Shown: one piece after another, positions 1 to 9,432 of the stretch
Numbering within the stretch: position 1 is the stretch's first letter
How the letters are laid out: every line of letters starts with the position of its first letter
NCBI RefSeq assembly: GCF_024793895.1
Contig: NZ_JANUSB010000011.1
Span: forward strand, 1-64,000
Length of the DNA: 64,000 bases
Origin: Serratia sp. AKBS12
Lineage (GTDB): Bacteria; Pseudomonadota; Gammaproteobacteria; Enterobacterales; Enterobacteriaceae
Direction: 5' to 3'
Notes under the pieces: generated by a model
Databases searched by the model: none
What the model was told of the DNA's origin: nothing
What the model saw: the letters and a program-made list of their open reading frames with translations, nothing else
Program-made: the position numbers and the translations under genes

Positions 1-122
1 TTAGGTTGCTGACAAAGCAGGAAAAAACGTGGTTTTCCCTGCTTTGTGGCGATCGGCCGAAAATCAATAAATTGATTGACCTCTACTCGCTCTGTGCAGG
101 AATGAGGTTTGTCATCAGTCTG
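1..122. other. Left-edge noncoding stretch with inverted repeat
   Basis: No gene can be supported here. Positions 13-47 hold an imperfect inverted repeat (arms CAAAGCAGG and CCTGCTTTG around an A-rich/T-rich core). With the terminator at 123-147 this looks like the 3' end of a plus-strand transcript that begins outside the window. Whether it is the 3' UTR of a protein gene or a small RNA cannot be decided from this fragment. Confidence 0.4.
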
Positions 123-147
123 AGCCCGGCTTTCAGCCGGGCTTTTT
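123..147 (+). terminator. Rho-independent terminator
   Basis: Stem AGCCCGGC / GCCGGGCT with a TTTCA loop followed by six T on the plus strand. The T tract is on the plus side, so it ends transcription entering from the left edge. It could act weakly in the other direction for dmlA, whose stop codon starts at 147. Confidence 0.8.
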
Positions 148-1229
148 TATTGCAGTAAATCGGCGATCGCCGCACCGACCTGCTGGGTCGAGGCATCACC
201 CTGCATATCCGGCGTTCGCGGCCCGCTGGCAATGGTGCGTTCAATGGCGGCAAGAATGTCGTCGTGCGCCTGACGGTAGCGACGATCGCCGTCGCCGAGA
301 AAGTCGAGCATCATCGCACCGGCCCAAATCATGGCGATTGGATTGGCAATGTTCCGGCCATAAATATCTGGCGCAGAACCGTGTACCGGCTCGAACAGCG
401 ACGGGAAGTCGCGTTGCGGGTTGAGGTTGGCGGAGGGGGCAATGCCGATGGTACCGGTGCAGGCCGGGCCGAGATCCGACAGGATATCGCCGAACAGGTT
501 AGAGGCCACTACCACGTCGAAGCGCTCCGGGTTCAGCACGAAGCGGGCGCAGAGAATGTCGATATGCTGCTTGTCCCAGCGAATATCCGGGTAATGCTGG
601 GCCATCGCCGCGACGCGCTCATCCCAGTACGGCATGCTGATGGCCATGCCGTTGGACTTGGTGGCGGCGGTAAGGGATTTGCGCGGCCGCTGCTGCGCCA
701 GTTCAAAGGCGTATTTTAGGATGCGATCCACCCCTTGACGGGTAAACACCGATTCCTGCACCACCATTTCACGCTCGGTGCCTTCGAACATGCGCCCGCC
801 CAGTGACGAGTACTCGCCTTCGGTGTTTTCCCGCACCACGTAGAAGTCAATGTCACCGGGCTTTTTATTGGCCAGCGGGCAGGCGACGCCGGGGAACAGA
901 CGCACCGGACGCAGGTTGACGTATTGGTCGAAGTCGCGGCGAAACTTCAGCAAGGACCCCCACAGCGAGACGTGATCGGGCACTTTGTCCGGCCAGCCGA
1001 CGGCGCCGAAATAAATGGCGTCGAAGCCCTGTAATCGTTCGAACCAGTCATTCGGTAGCATCTGACCATGTTGCAGATAATAATCGCAGCTGGCCCAGTC
1101 AAAGGTGACAAACTCCAGCGAAAGATCCCATTTGGCTGATGCCGCCTGCATGACACGCAGGCCTTCCGGCAATACTTCCTGGCCAATGCCATCGCCCGGT
1201 ATCGCCGCGATTTTGTAGGTTTTGTTCAT
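147..1229 (-). CDS. dmlA: D-malate / tartrate dehydrogenase, NAD-dependent decarboxylating
   Basis: A beta-decarboxylating dehydrogenase of the isocitrate/isopropylmalate dehydrogenase family, about 360 residues. It is expected to oxidise D-malate to pyruvate and CO2 in the cytoplasm; relatives also act on tartrate and isopropylmalate. Visible family motifs are the N-terminal IPGDGIG, the substrate arginine segment NLRPVR near residue 105, the metal aspartate segment FGDILSD near 245 and the cofactor-side EPVHGSAPDI near 280. The open frame extends four codons upstream to a GTG at 1241, but ATG at 1229 with GTGAGA about 8 nt upstream is the better start. It is divergent from a DmlR-like regulator, the usual arrangement in E. 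coli, which supports the D-malate assignment. Substrate preference is inferred. Confidence 0.85.
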   Translation of the reverse strand: MNKTYKIAAIPGDGIGQEVLPEGLRVMQAASAKWDLSLEFVTFDWASCDYYLQHGQMLPNDWFERLQGFDAIYFGAVGWPDKVPDHVSLWGSLLKFRRDFDQYVNLRPVRLFPGVACPLANKKPGDIDFYVVRENTEGEYSSLGGRMFEGTEREMVVQESVFTRQGVDRILKYAFELAQQRPRKSLTAATKSNGMAISMPYWDERVAAMAQHYPDIRWDKQHIDILCARFVLNPERFDVVVASNLFGDILSDLGPACTGTIGIAPSANLNPQRDFPSLFEPVHGSAPDIYGRNIANPIAMIWAGAMMLDFLGDGDRRYRQAHDDILAAIERTIASGPRTPDMQGDASTQQVGAAIADLLQ

Positions 1230-1279
1230 CAGAGGTCTCACTTATAGGTCGGGAGGATTGACACCGTTACCATCCTATA

Positions 1280-1300
1280 ATTGACTAACCGTTAATCAAT
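1280..1300. promoter_or_regulatory. Inverted repeat, probable LysR-type operator for dmlA
   Basis: Half-sites ATTGACTAAC and GTTAATCAAT are inverted repeats with one mismatch around a single C. They lie midway in the 78-bp gap between the divergent dmlA- and dmlR-like genes. LysR regulators typically bind such interrupted dyads to activate the divergent target and repress themselves. Assignment to the adjacent regulator is inference. Confidence 0.6.
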
Positions 1301-1331
1301 CCGCTAAATGGTAAAACATAAAACACGTATC

Positions 1332-2273
1332 ATGAATAATATGCCGCTGCTGAGTGATTTACGGGTGTTTGTGCTGGTGGCGCGTCGGGCCGGTTTTGCC
1401 GCCGCCGCAGAGGAGATGGGGGTATCGCCGGCGTTTATCAGCAAACGCATCGCCTTGCTGGAAAAGGCGTTGAGCGTTTCGTTGCTGCACCGTACCACGC
1501 GGCGGGTGGCGATTACCGAAGATGGCGAGCGCATTTATGAATGGGCGCAACGCATCCTCAACGATGTCGATCACATGATGGATGAAGTTTCCACCATTCG
1601 TCAGGAACCGCAAGGCACGCTGCGGATTGTCAGCAGCCATGGCTTCAGCCGGCGTTTTATCGCCCCGGCACTGTCGGTGCTGGCGATGCAGTATCCACGA
1701 CTGGAGCTGCGGCTGGACGTGTCCGACCGGCTGGTGGATCTGGTGAGCGAGGGATTCGATCTGGATATTCGCGTCGGCGACGACATCGCGCCGAACCTGA
1801 TTGCGCGCAAGCTGGCGGATAACCGGCGTATTCTGTGCGCTTCGCCGGCGTATCTGGCCCGACACGGCATGCCGAAAACGCTGAACGAGCTGTCGGGCCG
1901 CGCCTGCCTGGTGATCAAGGAGCGCGATATGCCGTTCGGCATCTGGCGTCTGCAAGGGCCGGGCGGCGAGGAGACCATCAAGGTTACCGGTGCGCTGGCC
2001 TCCAACCATGGTGAAATCGTACACCAGTGGTGTCTTGACGGGCAGGGGGTGGCGCTGCGCTCCTATTGGGACGTGCAGGAAAATATCGTCAGCGGCAAGC
2101 TGGTGCATATTCTGTCCGATTATTATCAGCCTGCGAATATTTGGGCGGTATATGTTTCACGCTTGGCGACTTCGGCCAAGGTGCGGGTGACGGTGGAGTT
2201 TTTACGGCAGTATTTCGAACGGCATTACGGCGGTGCCGCGCCGCAGGCGGAATACTTGTTCAGCCGCGAGTAA
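1332..2273 (+). CDS. dmlR: LysR family regulator, DmlR-like
   Basis: A LysR-type regulator of about 313 residues. The N-terminal winged helix-turn-helix (GFAAAAEEMGVSPAFISKRI, about residues 17-36) is followed by the periplasmic-binding-protein-like effector domain (from about 90). It is divergent from dmlA, whose activator in E. coli is DmlR, and MPLLSDLRVF before the helix-turn-helix resembles that subgroup. The frame opens at ATG 1308, but no Shine-Dalgarno sequence precedes it; ATG 1332 or 1341 puts the DNA-binding domain at the expected distance from the start. It probably controls the D-malate dehydrogenase gene in response to D-malate. The effector is inferred from context. Confidence 0.8.
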   Translation: MNNMPLLSDLRVFVLVARRAGFAAAAEEMGVSPAFISKRIALLEKALSVSLLHRTTRRVAITEDGERIYEWAQRILNDVDHMMDEVSTIRQEPQGTLRIVSSHGFSRRFIAPALSVLAMQYPRLELRLDVSDRLVDLVSEGFDLDIRVGDDIAPNLIARKLADNRRILCASPAYLARHGMPKTLNELSGRACLVIKERDMPFGIWRLQGPGGEETIKVTGALASNHGEIVHQWCLDGQGVALRSYWDVQENIVSGKLVHILSDYYQPANIWAVYVSRLATSAKVRVTVEFLRQYFERHYGGAAPQAEYLFSRE

Positions 2274-2274
2274 C

Positions 2275-2297
2275 ACAAGGGCGCATCGCGCCCTTGT
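2275..2297. terminator. Bidirectional hairpin between convergent genes
   Basis: Perfect arms ACAAGGGCGC / GCGCCCTTGT sit between the stop of the LysR gene and the stop of the convergent small gene. The T tract is weak on either side, so strength is uncertain. Confidence 0.6.
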
Positions 2298-2310
2298 TCA
2301 AGCGTTCGCT

Positions 2311-2637
2311 TTATTTCGACTTTTCCAACTGGGTCAATCGTTGCACGTTCAGACTTTCCAGCTTGCCGTCCAGTTCTTCAAGGAAACGATCGTGATAGTC
2401 CATGGCGACGTGCTTTTTCAGATCGTCTACCGACGTCCAGCGTTCAATAAACACAAACGACACCTTGCCGGGCTTTTCCAACTCTTTGACGTTGGTTTCC
2501 TGGGATTCGTGGAAATCGTACTGCAGGCAACCTGGCTCCAGATGGGTTGGGGCGACCATGGCGCGCGCCGCTTTTCTCACTGCGTCGACGTGTTCGGGAA
2601 ACGGGGTCAGCGTGGCAACAATTTTGACTTCACTCAT
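2311..2637 (-). CDS. Putative quinol monooxygenase (ABM domain)
   Basis: A 108-residue protein with the antibiotic-biosynthesis-monooxygenase dimeric alpha/beta barrel pattern: VKIVATLTPFP at the start, EPGCLQYDFHES near 35-46 and a later FIERWTSVDDLKKH. Members include YgiN-type quinol monooxygenases and heme-degrading proteins, so the true reaction cannot be read from sequence. AAGGAG lies upstream of the ATG. It is a stand-alone gene, convergent with the LysR regulator and divergent from epd, with no partner that suggests a substrate. Confidence 0.75.
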   Translation of the reverse strand: MSEVKIVATLTPFPEHVDAVRKAARAMVAPTHLEPGCLQYDFHESQETNVKELEKPGKVSFVFIERWTSVDDLKKHVAMDYHDRFLEELDGKLESLNVQRLTQLEKSK

Positions 2638-2694
2638 TTTAACTCCTTGTAGTGGATTATAGTCATCCCCAAGATAGGGATTCAGGGTGACTGA

Positions 2695-2716
2695 AAATGT
2701 GCGCTAGATCATTTTA
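2695..2716 (+). promoter_or_regulatory. CRP-like site upstream of epd
   Basis: AAATGTG at the left and CTAGATCA followed by TTT at the right match most of the 22-bp CRP consensus; the inner right half-site is imperfect. The E. coli epd-pgk operon is known to be CRP-controlled, so the position is plausible. Confidence 0.5.
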
Positions 2717-2792
2717 TTTTCGCAAAATACCGTCCAGTTAACAGCCGGACTGTCCGGGCTGTTCCTTTTCGAAAAACTTTGGTTTATGCTCG

Positions 2793-2808
2793 GCTGAAGC
2801 GTTTCAGT
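2793..2808 (+). promoter_or_regulatory. Cra (FruR) operator upstream of epd
   Basis: GCTGAAGCGTTTCAGT is a near-perfect match to the Cra palindrome (GCTGAA-N-CG-N-TTCA). Cra represses lower-glycolysis genes in enteric bacteria and controls epd-pgk in E. coli. It lies about 190 bp upstream of the epd start. Confidence 0.75.
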
Positions 2809-2997
2809 TGAGGCGAATAACTGGCTGAAAGGCTAGAGAGAGCGGTTATTGCGGTAACAGGGTTTACGAATAATGCAACGCAGCGATTCACAGCAGGCAG
2901 TGCGCTAAAGTACTCTATGCAGGTTAGCATGATAACCAGTCAGCGCCACCCCATCCGGCGTCAGCACCGACGGGAATGGCCTTCTTCAGGGAGCAGC

Positions 2998-4014
2998 ATG
3001 ACCATCCGCATAGCGATAAACGGCTTTGGCCGTATTGGCCGCAGCGTTTTACGCGCACTGTATGAATCGGGTCGACGAGCAGAAATCACCGTGGTGGCGA
3101 TCAACGAGCTGGCAAATGCCGAAGGCATGGCTCACCTGTTGAAATACGACTCCAGCCATGGGCGCTTCGCCTGGGACGTTCGCCAGGAGTGCGATGTGCT
3201 GAGCGTGGGCGATGATAGCATTCGTCTGCTGCACCAGCCGGCGGTGGAGCGTTTGCCGTGGGGGGAACTGGGGGTTGACGTGGTGCTCGACTGCAGCGGG
3301 GTTTACGGCAGTCGGGCGGATGGCGAGGCGCATCTGGCCGCCGGGGCGAAGAAAGTCCTGTTCGCGCACCCGGGCGGCAACGATCTGGACGCCACCGTGG
3401 TATTCGGGGTAAATCACCAGACGCTGCAGGCGGAGCACCGCATCGTGTCCAACGCCTCCTGTACCACCAATTGCATTATTCCGGTCATTAAACTGCTGGA
3501 CGATGCCTACAGCATTGAATCCGGTACCGTGACCACCATTCACTCCTCGATGAACGATCAGCCAGTAATAGACGCCTATCACGCGGATTTGCGCCGTACC
3601 CGTGCGGCAAGCCAGTCGATTATTCCGGTCGATACCAAGCTGGCCGCAGGGATTACCCGCATATTTCCGCAGTTTTGCGATCGTTTTGAAGCGATCTCGG
3701 TGCGCGTGCCGACCATCAATGTTACCGCCATCGATCTCAGCGTCAGCGTTAGCGCGGCGGTGAAGGTGGCAGAGGTCAACCAGTTGTTGCAAAAGGCCGC
3801 ACAGGGATCATTTCGTGGTATAGTTGACTATACGGAACTACCATTAGTCTCGATTGATTTTAACCACGACCCGCACAGTGCCATCGTCGACGGCACCCAG
3901 ACGCGGGTTAGCGGGCAGCACCTGATCAAGACCTTGGTCTGGTGCGACAATGAATGGGGCTTTGCCAACCGGATGTTGGATACAACACGGGCAATGGCCG
4001 CAAGCGGTTTCTAG
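2998..4014 (+). CDS. epd: D-erythrose-4-phosphate dehydrogenase
   Basis: A GAPDH-family enzyme of 338 residues. It oxidises erythrose 4-phosphate to 4-phosphoerythronate, the first step of the DXP-dependent pyridoxal 5'-phosphate pathway. The Rossmann motif [12 protein letters not shown] is at residues 5-16 and the catalytic cysteine is C155 in SNASCTTNC. The frame is open from 2917, but the ATG at 2998 has AGGGAG upstream and matches the family N-terminus. The order epd-pgk-fbaA is conserved in enteric bacteria, which separates it from the true glycolytic GAPDH. Cra- and CRP-like sites upstream suggest co-control with glycolysis. Confidence 0.95.
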   Translation: MTIRIAINGFGRIGRSVLRALYESGRRAEITVVAINELANAEGMAHLLKYDSSHGRFAWDVRQECDVLSVGDDSIRLLHQPAVERLPWGELGVDVVLDCSGVYGSRADGEAHLAAGAKKVLFAHPGGNDLDATVVFGVNHQTLQAEHRIVSNASCTTNCIIPVIKLLDDAYSIESGTVTTIHSSMNDQPVIDAYHADLRRTRAASQSIIPVDTKLAAGITRIFPQFCDRFEAISVRVPTINVTAIDLSVSVSAAVKVAEVNQLLQKAAQGSFRGIVDYTELPLVSIDFNHDPHSAIVDGTQTRVSGQHLIKTLVWCDNEWGFANRMLDTTRAMAASGF

Positions 4015-4088
4015 TACGGCGGCATCCGCGATGATGCGCCGCTCAGGCAACTTTATAGTTTATAGAGAATCAACCAAGAGGGTTCACC

Positions 4089-5252
4089 ATGTCTGTAATC
4101 AAGATGTCCGATCTGGATCTGGCGGGAAAACGCGTTCTGATTCGTTCCGATCTGAACGTACCGGTAAAAGACGGTAAAGTGACTTCCGATGCGCGTATCC
4201 GCGCCTCCCTGCCGACTATCGAAGCTGCGCTGAAGCAAGGCGCCCGCGTTATGGTGACCTCCCACCTGGGCCGTCCGACCGAAGGCGAGTACAACGAAGA
4301 GTTCTCGCTGCTGCCGGTGGTAAACTACCTGAAAGATCATCTGCAAAACCCGGTACGTCTGGCGAAAGACTACCTGGACGGTGTTGACGTGGCCGAAGGC
4401 GAGCTGGTGGTGCTGGAAAACGTGCGCTTCAACAAGGGCGAGAAAAAAGACGACGAAACCCTCTCCAAGAAGTATGCGGCGCTGTGCGACGTGTATGTGA
4501 TGGATGCGTTTGGCACCGCACACCGTGCGCAGGCCTCCACCCATGGCGTGGGCAAGTTCGCACCGGTAGCCTGTGCCGGCCCATTGCTGTCTGGCGAACT
4601 GGAAGCCCTGGGCAAAGCGCTGAAAGAACCTGCGCGCCCAATGGTTGCCATCGTTGGCGGTTCTAAAGTATCGACCAAACTGACCGTGCTGGACTCCCTG
4701 TCCAAAATTGCCGATCAGCTGATCGTTGGCGGCGGTATTGCCAACACCTTCGTTGCCGCGCAAGGCAACAATGTCGGCCAGTCGCTGTACGAACCCGATC
4801 TGATCCCGAACGCCAAAAAACTGCTGGAAACCTGCGACATTCCGGTACCAACCGATGTGCGCGTAGCCACCGAGTTTTCCGAAACTGCCGCAGCAACGGT
4901 AAAACAGGCGAACGAAATCCAAGACAGCGAGCAGATTCTGGATATGGGCGACGTCTCAGCCGAGCGTTTGGCCGTTATCCTGAAGAACGCCAAAACCATT
5001 CTGTGGAATGGTCCGGTTGGCGTATTCGAGTTCCCTAACTTCCGTAAGGGTACCGAAATCGTTGCACGCGCCATTGCAGAAAGCGACGCTTTCTCGATCG
5101 CGGGCGGCGGCGACACCCTGGCAGCGATCGACATGTTCGGTATTGCTGACAAGATCTCCTACATTTCCACCGGCGGTGGCGCATTCCTGGAATTCGTTGA
5201 AGGGAAACAGCTGCCGGCAGTGGTGATGCTGGAACAACGCGCTAAGCAGTAA
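4089..5252 (+). CDS. pgk: Phosphoglycerate kinase
   Basis: 387 residues, the normal bacterial length. It transfers phosphate from 1,3-bisphosphoglycerate to ADP in cytosolic glycolysis. The N-terminal substrate-binding motif [13 protein letters not shown] is at about residues 18-30, the basic-patch region SHLGRPTEG near 59-67, and the C-terminal nucleotide-binding glycine loop GGGDTLAAI near 338. It starts 74 bp after epd with AGAGGG upstream, so co-transcription from the epd promoter is likely. A hairpin at 5260-5290 follows it. Confidence 0.97.
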   Translation: MSVIKMSDLDLAGKRVLIRSDLNVPVKDGKVTSDARIRASLPTIEAALKQGARVMVTSHLGRPTEGEYNEEFSLLPVVNYLKDHLQNPVRLAKDYLDGVDVAEGELVVLENVRFNKGEKKDDETLSKKYAALCDVYVMDAFGTAHRAQASTHGVGKFAPVACAGPLLSGELEALGKALKEPARPMVAIVGGSKVSTKLTVLDSLSKIADQLIVGGGIANTFVAAQGNNVGQSLYEPDLIPNAKKLLETCDIPVPTDVRVATEFSETAAATVKQANEIQDSEQILDMGDVSAERLAVILKNAKTILWNGPVGVFEFPNFRKGTEIVARAIAESDAFSIAGGGDTLAAIDMFGIADKISYISTGGGAFLEFVEGKQLPAVVMLEQRAKQ

Positions 5253-5259
5253 TTCAGAC

Positions 5260-5290
5260 AACGGGAGGCGAAAGCCGCCCGTTTGTTTTA
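5260..5290 (+). terminator. Hairpin between pgk and fbaA
   Basis: CGGGAGGC-GAAA-GCCGCCCG stem-loop with a GAAA tetraloop followed by TTTGTTTT. It probably terminates part of the epd-pgk transcription; some read-through to fbaA is known in E. coli. Confidence 0.65.
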
Positions 5291-5493
5291 TACCGCTCTG
5301 CTACGGCGGCGCGGCATGAAAAATCGATTTACCTCCATCTCTACCCAACGGATTTCGAGGTGTGGCAGGCGGCGATCGAACTGACCTCTCGCCAGCCGGC
5401 ACAGCCGGGCAGGCACGGCAAGTAAGGGATGCCAATGTCGCCGCGTCTTGAAAGACGAAGGGTATAACGGCCAACGAAACAGGACAAAGTAAC

Positions 5494-6573
5494 ATGTCTA
5501 AAATTTTTGATTTCGTAAAACCGGGTGTCATCACGGGTGATGACGTTCAGAAAGTATTCGCAGTAGCCAAAGAGAACAACTTTGCGTTGCCAGCAGTCAA
5601 CTGTGTGGGGACCGACTCCATCAACGCGGTGCTTGAAGCTGCGGCGAAAGTGCGTTCACCTGTCATCGTTCAGTTCTCCAACGGCGGTGCCGCGTTCATC
5701 GCAGGCAAAGGCGTGAAAACTGACGTGCCACAGGGCGCTGCGATTCTGGGCGCAATCTCCGGCGCGCATCACGTTCATCAGATGGCTGAACACTACGGCG
5801 TGCCGGTTATCCTGCATACCGACCACTGTGCGAAGAAACTGCTGCCATGGATCGACGGCCTGCTGGATGCCGGCGAGAAGCACTTTGCCGCTACCGGCAA
5901 ACCGCTGTTCTCTTCCCACATGATCGATCTGTCTGAAGAATCACTGGAAGAAAACATCGAAATCTGCGGCAAGTACCTGGCACGTATGGCGAAGCTGGGC
6001 ATGACGCTGGAAATCGAACTGGGTTGCACCGGCGGTGAAGAAGACGGCGTGGACAACAGCCACATGGATGCTTCTGCGCTGTATACCCAACCGGAAGACG
6101 TGGCTTATGCGTACGAAAAACTGAACGCCATCAGCCCGCGTTTCACCATCGCTGCCTCCTTCGGCAACGTGCACGGCGTGTACAAGCCAGGCAACGTAAA
6201 ACTGACGCCAACCATTCTGCGTGATTCTCAGGACTACGTTTCCAAGAAGTACAACCTGCCGCACAACAGCCTGAACTTCGTGTTCCACGGCGGTTCCGGT
6301 TCAAGCGATGCCGAGATCAAAGAGTCCGTCAGCTACGGCGTGATCAAAATGAACATCGATACCGATACCCAATGGGCGACCTGGGACGGCATCCTGCAAT
6401 ATTACAAACAAAACGAAGGTTATCTGCAAAGCCAGCTGGGCAATCCGAAAGGTGCAGATCAGCCGAACAAGAAATACTACGATCCCCGCGTCTGGCTGCG
6501 CGCTGCGCAAACCAGCATGGTGACTCGTCTGGAGCAGGCATTCAAAGATCTGAACGCTATCGACGTTCTGTAA
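5494..6573 (+). CDS. fbaA: Class II fructose-bisphosphate aldolase
   Basis: A zinc-dependent aldolase of 359 residues that cleaves fructose 1,6-bisphosphate to glyceraldehyde 3-phosphate and dihydroxyacetone phosphate. The HTDHC motif (D110 catalytic, H111 zinc ligand, counting Met) and the downstream NFVFHGGSGSSDAEI zinc/phosphate loop near 261-275 are present. The 240-bp gap after pgk could hold its own promoter. A strong terminator follows at 6618. Length and order match the E. coli gene. Confidence 0.97.
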   Translation: MSKIFDFVKPGVITGDDVQKVFAVAKENNFALPAVNCVGTDSINAVLEAAAKVRSPVIVQFSNGGAAFIAGKGVKTDVPQGAAILGAISGAHHVHQMAEHYGVPVILHTDHCAKKLLPWIDGLLDAGEKHFAATGKPLFSSHMIDLSEESLEENIEICGKYLARMAKLGMTLEIELGCTGGEEDGVDNSHMDASALYTQPEDVAYAYEKLNAISPRFTIAASFGNVHGVYKPGNVKLTPTILRDSQDYVSKKYNLPHNSLNFVFHGGSGSSDAEIKESVSYGVIKMNIDTDTQWATWDGILQYYKQNEGYLQSQLGNPKGADQPNKKYYDPRVWLRAAQTSMVTRLEQAFKDLNAIDVL

Positions 6574-6617
6574 TCTTGCTGCCCGGTGTGCTATGCCGCA
6601 CCGTTCGCTCGACCTGC

Positions 6618-6647
6618 AAAGGCTCCCGCTGGGAGCCTTTGTTTTTT
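6618..6647 (+). terminator. fbaA terminator
   Basis: Perfect arms AAAGGCTCCC / GGGAGCCTTT around GCT, followed by GTTTTTT. A classical intrinsic terminator 45 bp after the fbaA stop. Confidence 0.9.
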
Positions 6648-6797
6648 GGCGCGCTACGGATTTCGTCGGCGACGTTTTTTTGCCAAAATTGGCATCACGC
6701 TACATTGTTGGTTACCCTTACCTGGGTGGTTTGTGCACCGGGCATACCGGTGCTTTTGCTATTTCTCCCTCGGGGAGCTTTAAAGTAGGACGTTAGA

Positions 6798-7667
6798 ATG
6801 GAAGATCTCAACGTAGTAAACGGCATTAACAGTGCCGGTAACTGGCTGGTGAAAAACCAGGATTTATTGATTCAGTATGCGGTAAACGTGATCGCGGCAA
6901 TTGCCATCTTGATCGTGGGGTCGATCCTTGCCCGCATGATTGGCAACGCGCTGAACCGGGTATTGAAACTGCGTGGTATTGATGCCACGGTCGCCGACTT
7001 CCTGTCCGCGATGGCGCGCTACAGCATCCTGGCGTTCACCTTTATTGCCGTATTGGGCCGGGTGGGCGTGCAGACGACCTCGGTTATCGCGGTACTCGGT
7101 GCCGCCGGTCTGGCGGTTGGCCTGGCACTGAAGGACTCGTTGTCCAACTTTTCCGCCGGCGTGCTGCTGGTGGCCTTCCGCCCGATCCGTGCCGGTGAGT
7201 ACGTCGATCTGGGCGGCATTGCCGGCACCGTCGATCAGGTGCAGATTTTTTCCACTACCATGCGCACCCCGGATAACAAAACTATTGTGGTGCCAAACGG
7301 TAAAATCATCGCCGGCAATATCATCAACTATTCGCGTGAACCTAACCGTCGGGTGGATATCGTGGTCGGCGTAGCCTACGACGCCGACATCGATCTGGTG
7401 AAGAAAGTGCTGAACGAGGTGATTGCCAACGACAAACGCATTATGCATGAGAAGGGTGTTACCGTACGCCTGAACGAGATGGCTGCCTCTTCGCTGAACT
7501 TCGTCACTCGCTCATGGACCACCAACGCCCAATATTGGGACGTATACTTCGACCTGATGGAAAACTTCAAGCGTGCGCTGGATGCCAACAGCATCGGCAT
7601 CCCGTACCCGCAGATGGATGTGCACGTGCGCCATATCGAAAAGGCGCCGGCGCAGCAGCCGGAGTAA
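6798..7667 (+). CDS. mscS: Small-conductance mechanosensitive channel
   Basis: An inner-membrane homoheptameric channel of 289 residues that releases solutes under hypo-osmotic shock. Three N-terminal hydrophobic segments are visible (about 27-55, 67-90 and 95-125). The third is the pore-lining helix with the Gly/Ala-rich [17 protein letters not shown]. The beta domain ([20 protein letters not shown]) and cytoplasmic vestibule follow. It sits after fbaA as in E. coli, where it was called yggB. TAGGA precedes the ATG and an intrinsic terminator follows. Confidence 0.95.
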   Translation: MEDLNVVNGINSAGNWLVKNQDLLIQYAVNVIAAIAILIVGSILARMIGNALNRVLKLRGIDATVADFLSAMARYSILAFTFIAVLGRVGVQTTSVIAVLGAAGLAVGLALKDSLSNFSAGVLLVAFRPIRAGEYVDLGGIAGTVDQVQIFSTTMRTPDNKTIVVPNGKIIAGNIINYSREPNRRVDIVVGVAYDADIDLVKKVLNEVIANDKRIMHEKGVTVRLNEMAASSLNFVTRSWTTNAQYWDVYFDLMENFKRALDANSIGIPYPQMDVHVRHIEKAPAQQPE

Positions 7668-7687
7668 TCCGTCAGATAGCACGACAT

Positions 7688-7710
7688 AGGGAGCTTCGGC
7701 TCCCTTTTTT
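7688..7710 (+). terminator. mscS terminator
   Basis: AGGGAGC-TTCG-GCTCCCT hairpin with a stable TTCG loop, followed by six T. Confidence 0.9.
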
Positions 7711-7850
7711 ATTGCCCGATCGGCCCAATCAGTTTGGCTAATGAATGATTAGAACTATCCATTTCCCCTAATAATCATCCCCTCGTATGATGCGCGTATT
7801 GACCCGTACGCGCCCTCGTCAGGCGCCTGTTGACCTTTCAGAGGAACACC

Positions 7851-8465
7851 ATGTTAACCGTCTTTTTACAGGGTTTTGCCCTGAGCGCCGCGATGATCCT
7901 GCCGCTCGGGCCGCAAAACGTTTTTGTGATGAATCAGGGGATCCGTCGACAATATCATCTGATGATCGCCTCGCTGTGCGCGCTGAGTGACATCGCACTG
8001 ATCTGCGCCGGCATTTTCGGCGGTAGCGCGCTGCTGGGGCGGTCGCCGTTGCTGTTAACGCTGGTGACCTGGGGGGGAGTGGCGTTCCTGTTGTGGTACG
8101 GCTGGGGGGCGTTTCGCAGCGCTTTCAGCCAACACCTTGCCGTAGCCAGCGCACAGGAGATGAAACAAAGCCGTTGGCGCCTGCTGGCCACCATGCTGGC
8201 GGTCACCTGGTTGAATCCGCATGTCTATCTGGACACCTTTGTCGTGCTTGGTAGCCTGGGGGGGCAGTTGGCGCCGGAGGTGCGTTCCTGGTTTGCCTTT
8301 GGCGCAGTCAGCGCGTCGATCACCTGGTTCTTTGCACTGGCACTGCTGGCCGCCTGGCTGGCGCCGTGGCTGAAGACCCCGTTGGCGCAACGGACCGTCA
8401 ACGTTCTGGTAGGGGTGGTGATGTGGTTGATTGCCGCGCAGTTGGCGTGGCAAGGCGCCCATTAA
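7851..8465 (+). CDS. argO: L-arginine exporter
   Basis: A LysE-family inner-membrane exporter of 204 residues with five or six hydrophobic helices. The family signature [23 protein letters not shown] occupies about residues 6-28. It exports arginine and canavanine. The frame extends upstream to 7830, but AGAGGAACACC before ATG 7851 marks the start. Its activator gene argP lies 1 kb downstream, as in E. coli, so ArgP control by arginine/lysine status is expected. Confidence 0.93.
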   Translation: MLTVFLQGFALSAAMILPLGPQNVFVMNQGIRRQYHLMIASLCALSDIALICAGIFGGSALLGRSPLLLTLVTWGGVAFLLWYGWGAFRSAFSQHLAVASAQEMKQSRWRLLATMLAVTWLNPHVYLDTFVVLGSLGGQLAPEVRSWFAFGAVSASITWFFALALLAAWLAPWLKTPLAQRTVNVLVGVVMWLIAAQLAWQGAH

Positions 8466-8647
8466 CAAGAATTTGTCACTAATCTGAATTTAAAACACCG
8501 GGCGATATGCTACGTTTGATGACAAGGAACCCGTTGTTGTCCCCATCTTCAGTTGCTTGAGTAAATTTCTGCAAATTTGCTTTCGATTGGCTGTCGGTTG
8601 AGGATGATCGGCGAGTAATCAGAACAGCCTGTCATTAAGGAGACACT

Positions 8648-9379
8648 GTGAAGCTTAAAGCATTGGCTATGGCCGCAATGGTTGGATTAGGGACGCTGCC
8701 TTTGGCGCTGCATGCGGCGGAAGTACCGGAAGGGCCACATGTGGTCACGTCTGGTACCGCCAGCGTCGACGCCACCCCAGATATTGCAACGTTGGCAATT
8801 GAAGTCAGCGTGTCCTCCAAGGATGCGGCACAGGCGAAGAAACAGGTTGATGAGCGCGTGGCGCAATATTTCGACTTCCTGCAAAAAAACGGCATCGAGA
8901 AGAAAGACATCAGCGCCGCCAATCTACGCACGCAACCGGAATACGATTACCTGAAAACCGGCGAATCGGTGTTGAAAGGTTACCGTGCGGTGCGTCAGGT
9001 ACAGGTGACGCTGCGTAAACTGGACAAGTTGAACGAACTGCTGGACGGGGCGCTGAAATCTGGCCTGAACGAGATCCGCGCCGTTGAACTGGGGGTCGCC
9101 AACCCGGACGTTTACCGCCAGCAGGCACGCGCGAAGGCGATTGAAAACGCCACCCAGCAGGCTGCCTCACTGGCACAGGGCTTCAAAGCCAAACTGGGCC
9201 CGGTTTACAGCATTCGCTATCACGTTGCCAACTACCAGCCAATGCCGGTGGCGCGCATGTACAAAGCCGCCAGCGACGCGCCGGAAAACAGCGCTGCGCA
9301 AACCTACGAGCAGCAAAGTATTCACTTTGACGATCAGGTGGACGTGGTGTTCGAACTGCAGCGTAACGCAGCGCAGTAG
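8648..9379 (+). CDS. yggE: Periplasmic SIMPL-domain protein, oxidative stress defence (YggE)
   Basis: 243 residues with an N-terminal signal peptide (hydrophobic stretch about 3-22, probable cleavage after ALHA). The rest is a single SIMPL (DUF541) domain: HVVTSGTASVDATPDIATL near 28-46, then KSGLNEIRAVELG near 136. YggE-type proteins are linked to lower oxidative stress in E. coli, but the biochemical activity is unknown. AAGGAG lies upstream of the start codon at 8648. It sits between argO and argP, as in E. coli, and shares a terminator with the convergent argP. Confidence 0.9.
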   Translation: MKLKALAMAAMVGLGTLPLALHAAEVPEGPHVVTSGTASVDATPDIATLAIEVSVSSKDAAQAKKQVDERVAQYFDFLQKNGIEKKDISAANLRTQPEYDYLKTGESVLKGYRAVRQVQVTLRKLDKLNELLDGALKSGLNEIRAVELGVANPDVYRQQARAKAIENATQQAASLAQGFKAKLGPVYSIRYHVANYQPMPVARMYKAASDAPENSAAQTYEQQSIHFDDQVDVVFELQRNAAQ

Positions 9380-9402
9380 AGCGCCACAGCAGCAAGCAAA
9401 TG

Positions 9403-9432
9403 AAAGGTTCGCCACGGCGAACCTTTTCTTTT
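9403..9432. terminator. Bidirectional terminator between yggE and argP
   Basis: Arms AAAGGTTCGCC / GGCGAACCTTT with T runs on the plus side and A runs on the other, ending at the argP stop codon. It can serve both convergent genes. Confidence 0.85.

Larger units (their letters stand above)
2638..2997 (+). promoter_or_regulatory. epd-pgk upstream region
   Basis: This 360-bp gap holds no credible gene. It carries a CRP-like box at 2695-2716 and a Cra-like box at 2793-2808, listed separately, and ends with the epd ribosome-binding site AGGGAG just before 2998. Confidence 0.6.

Noticed and set aside
123-147. Terminator assigned to dmlA
   Set aside because: The T tract is on the plus strand, while dmlA reads on the minus strand.
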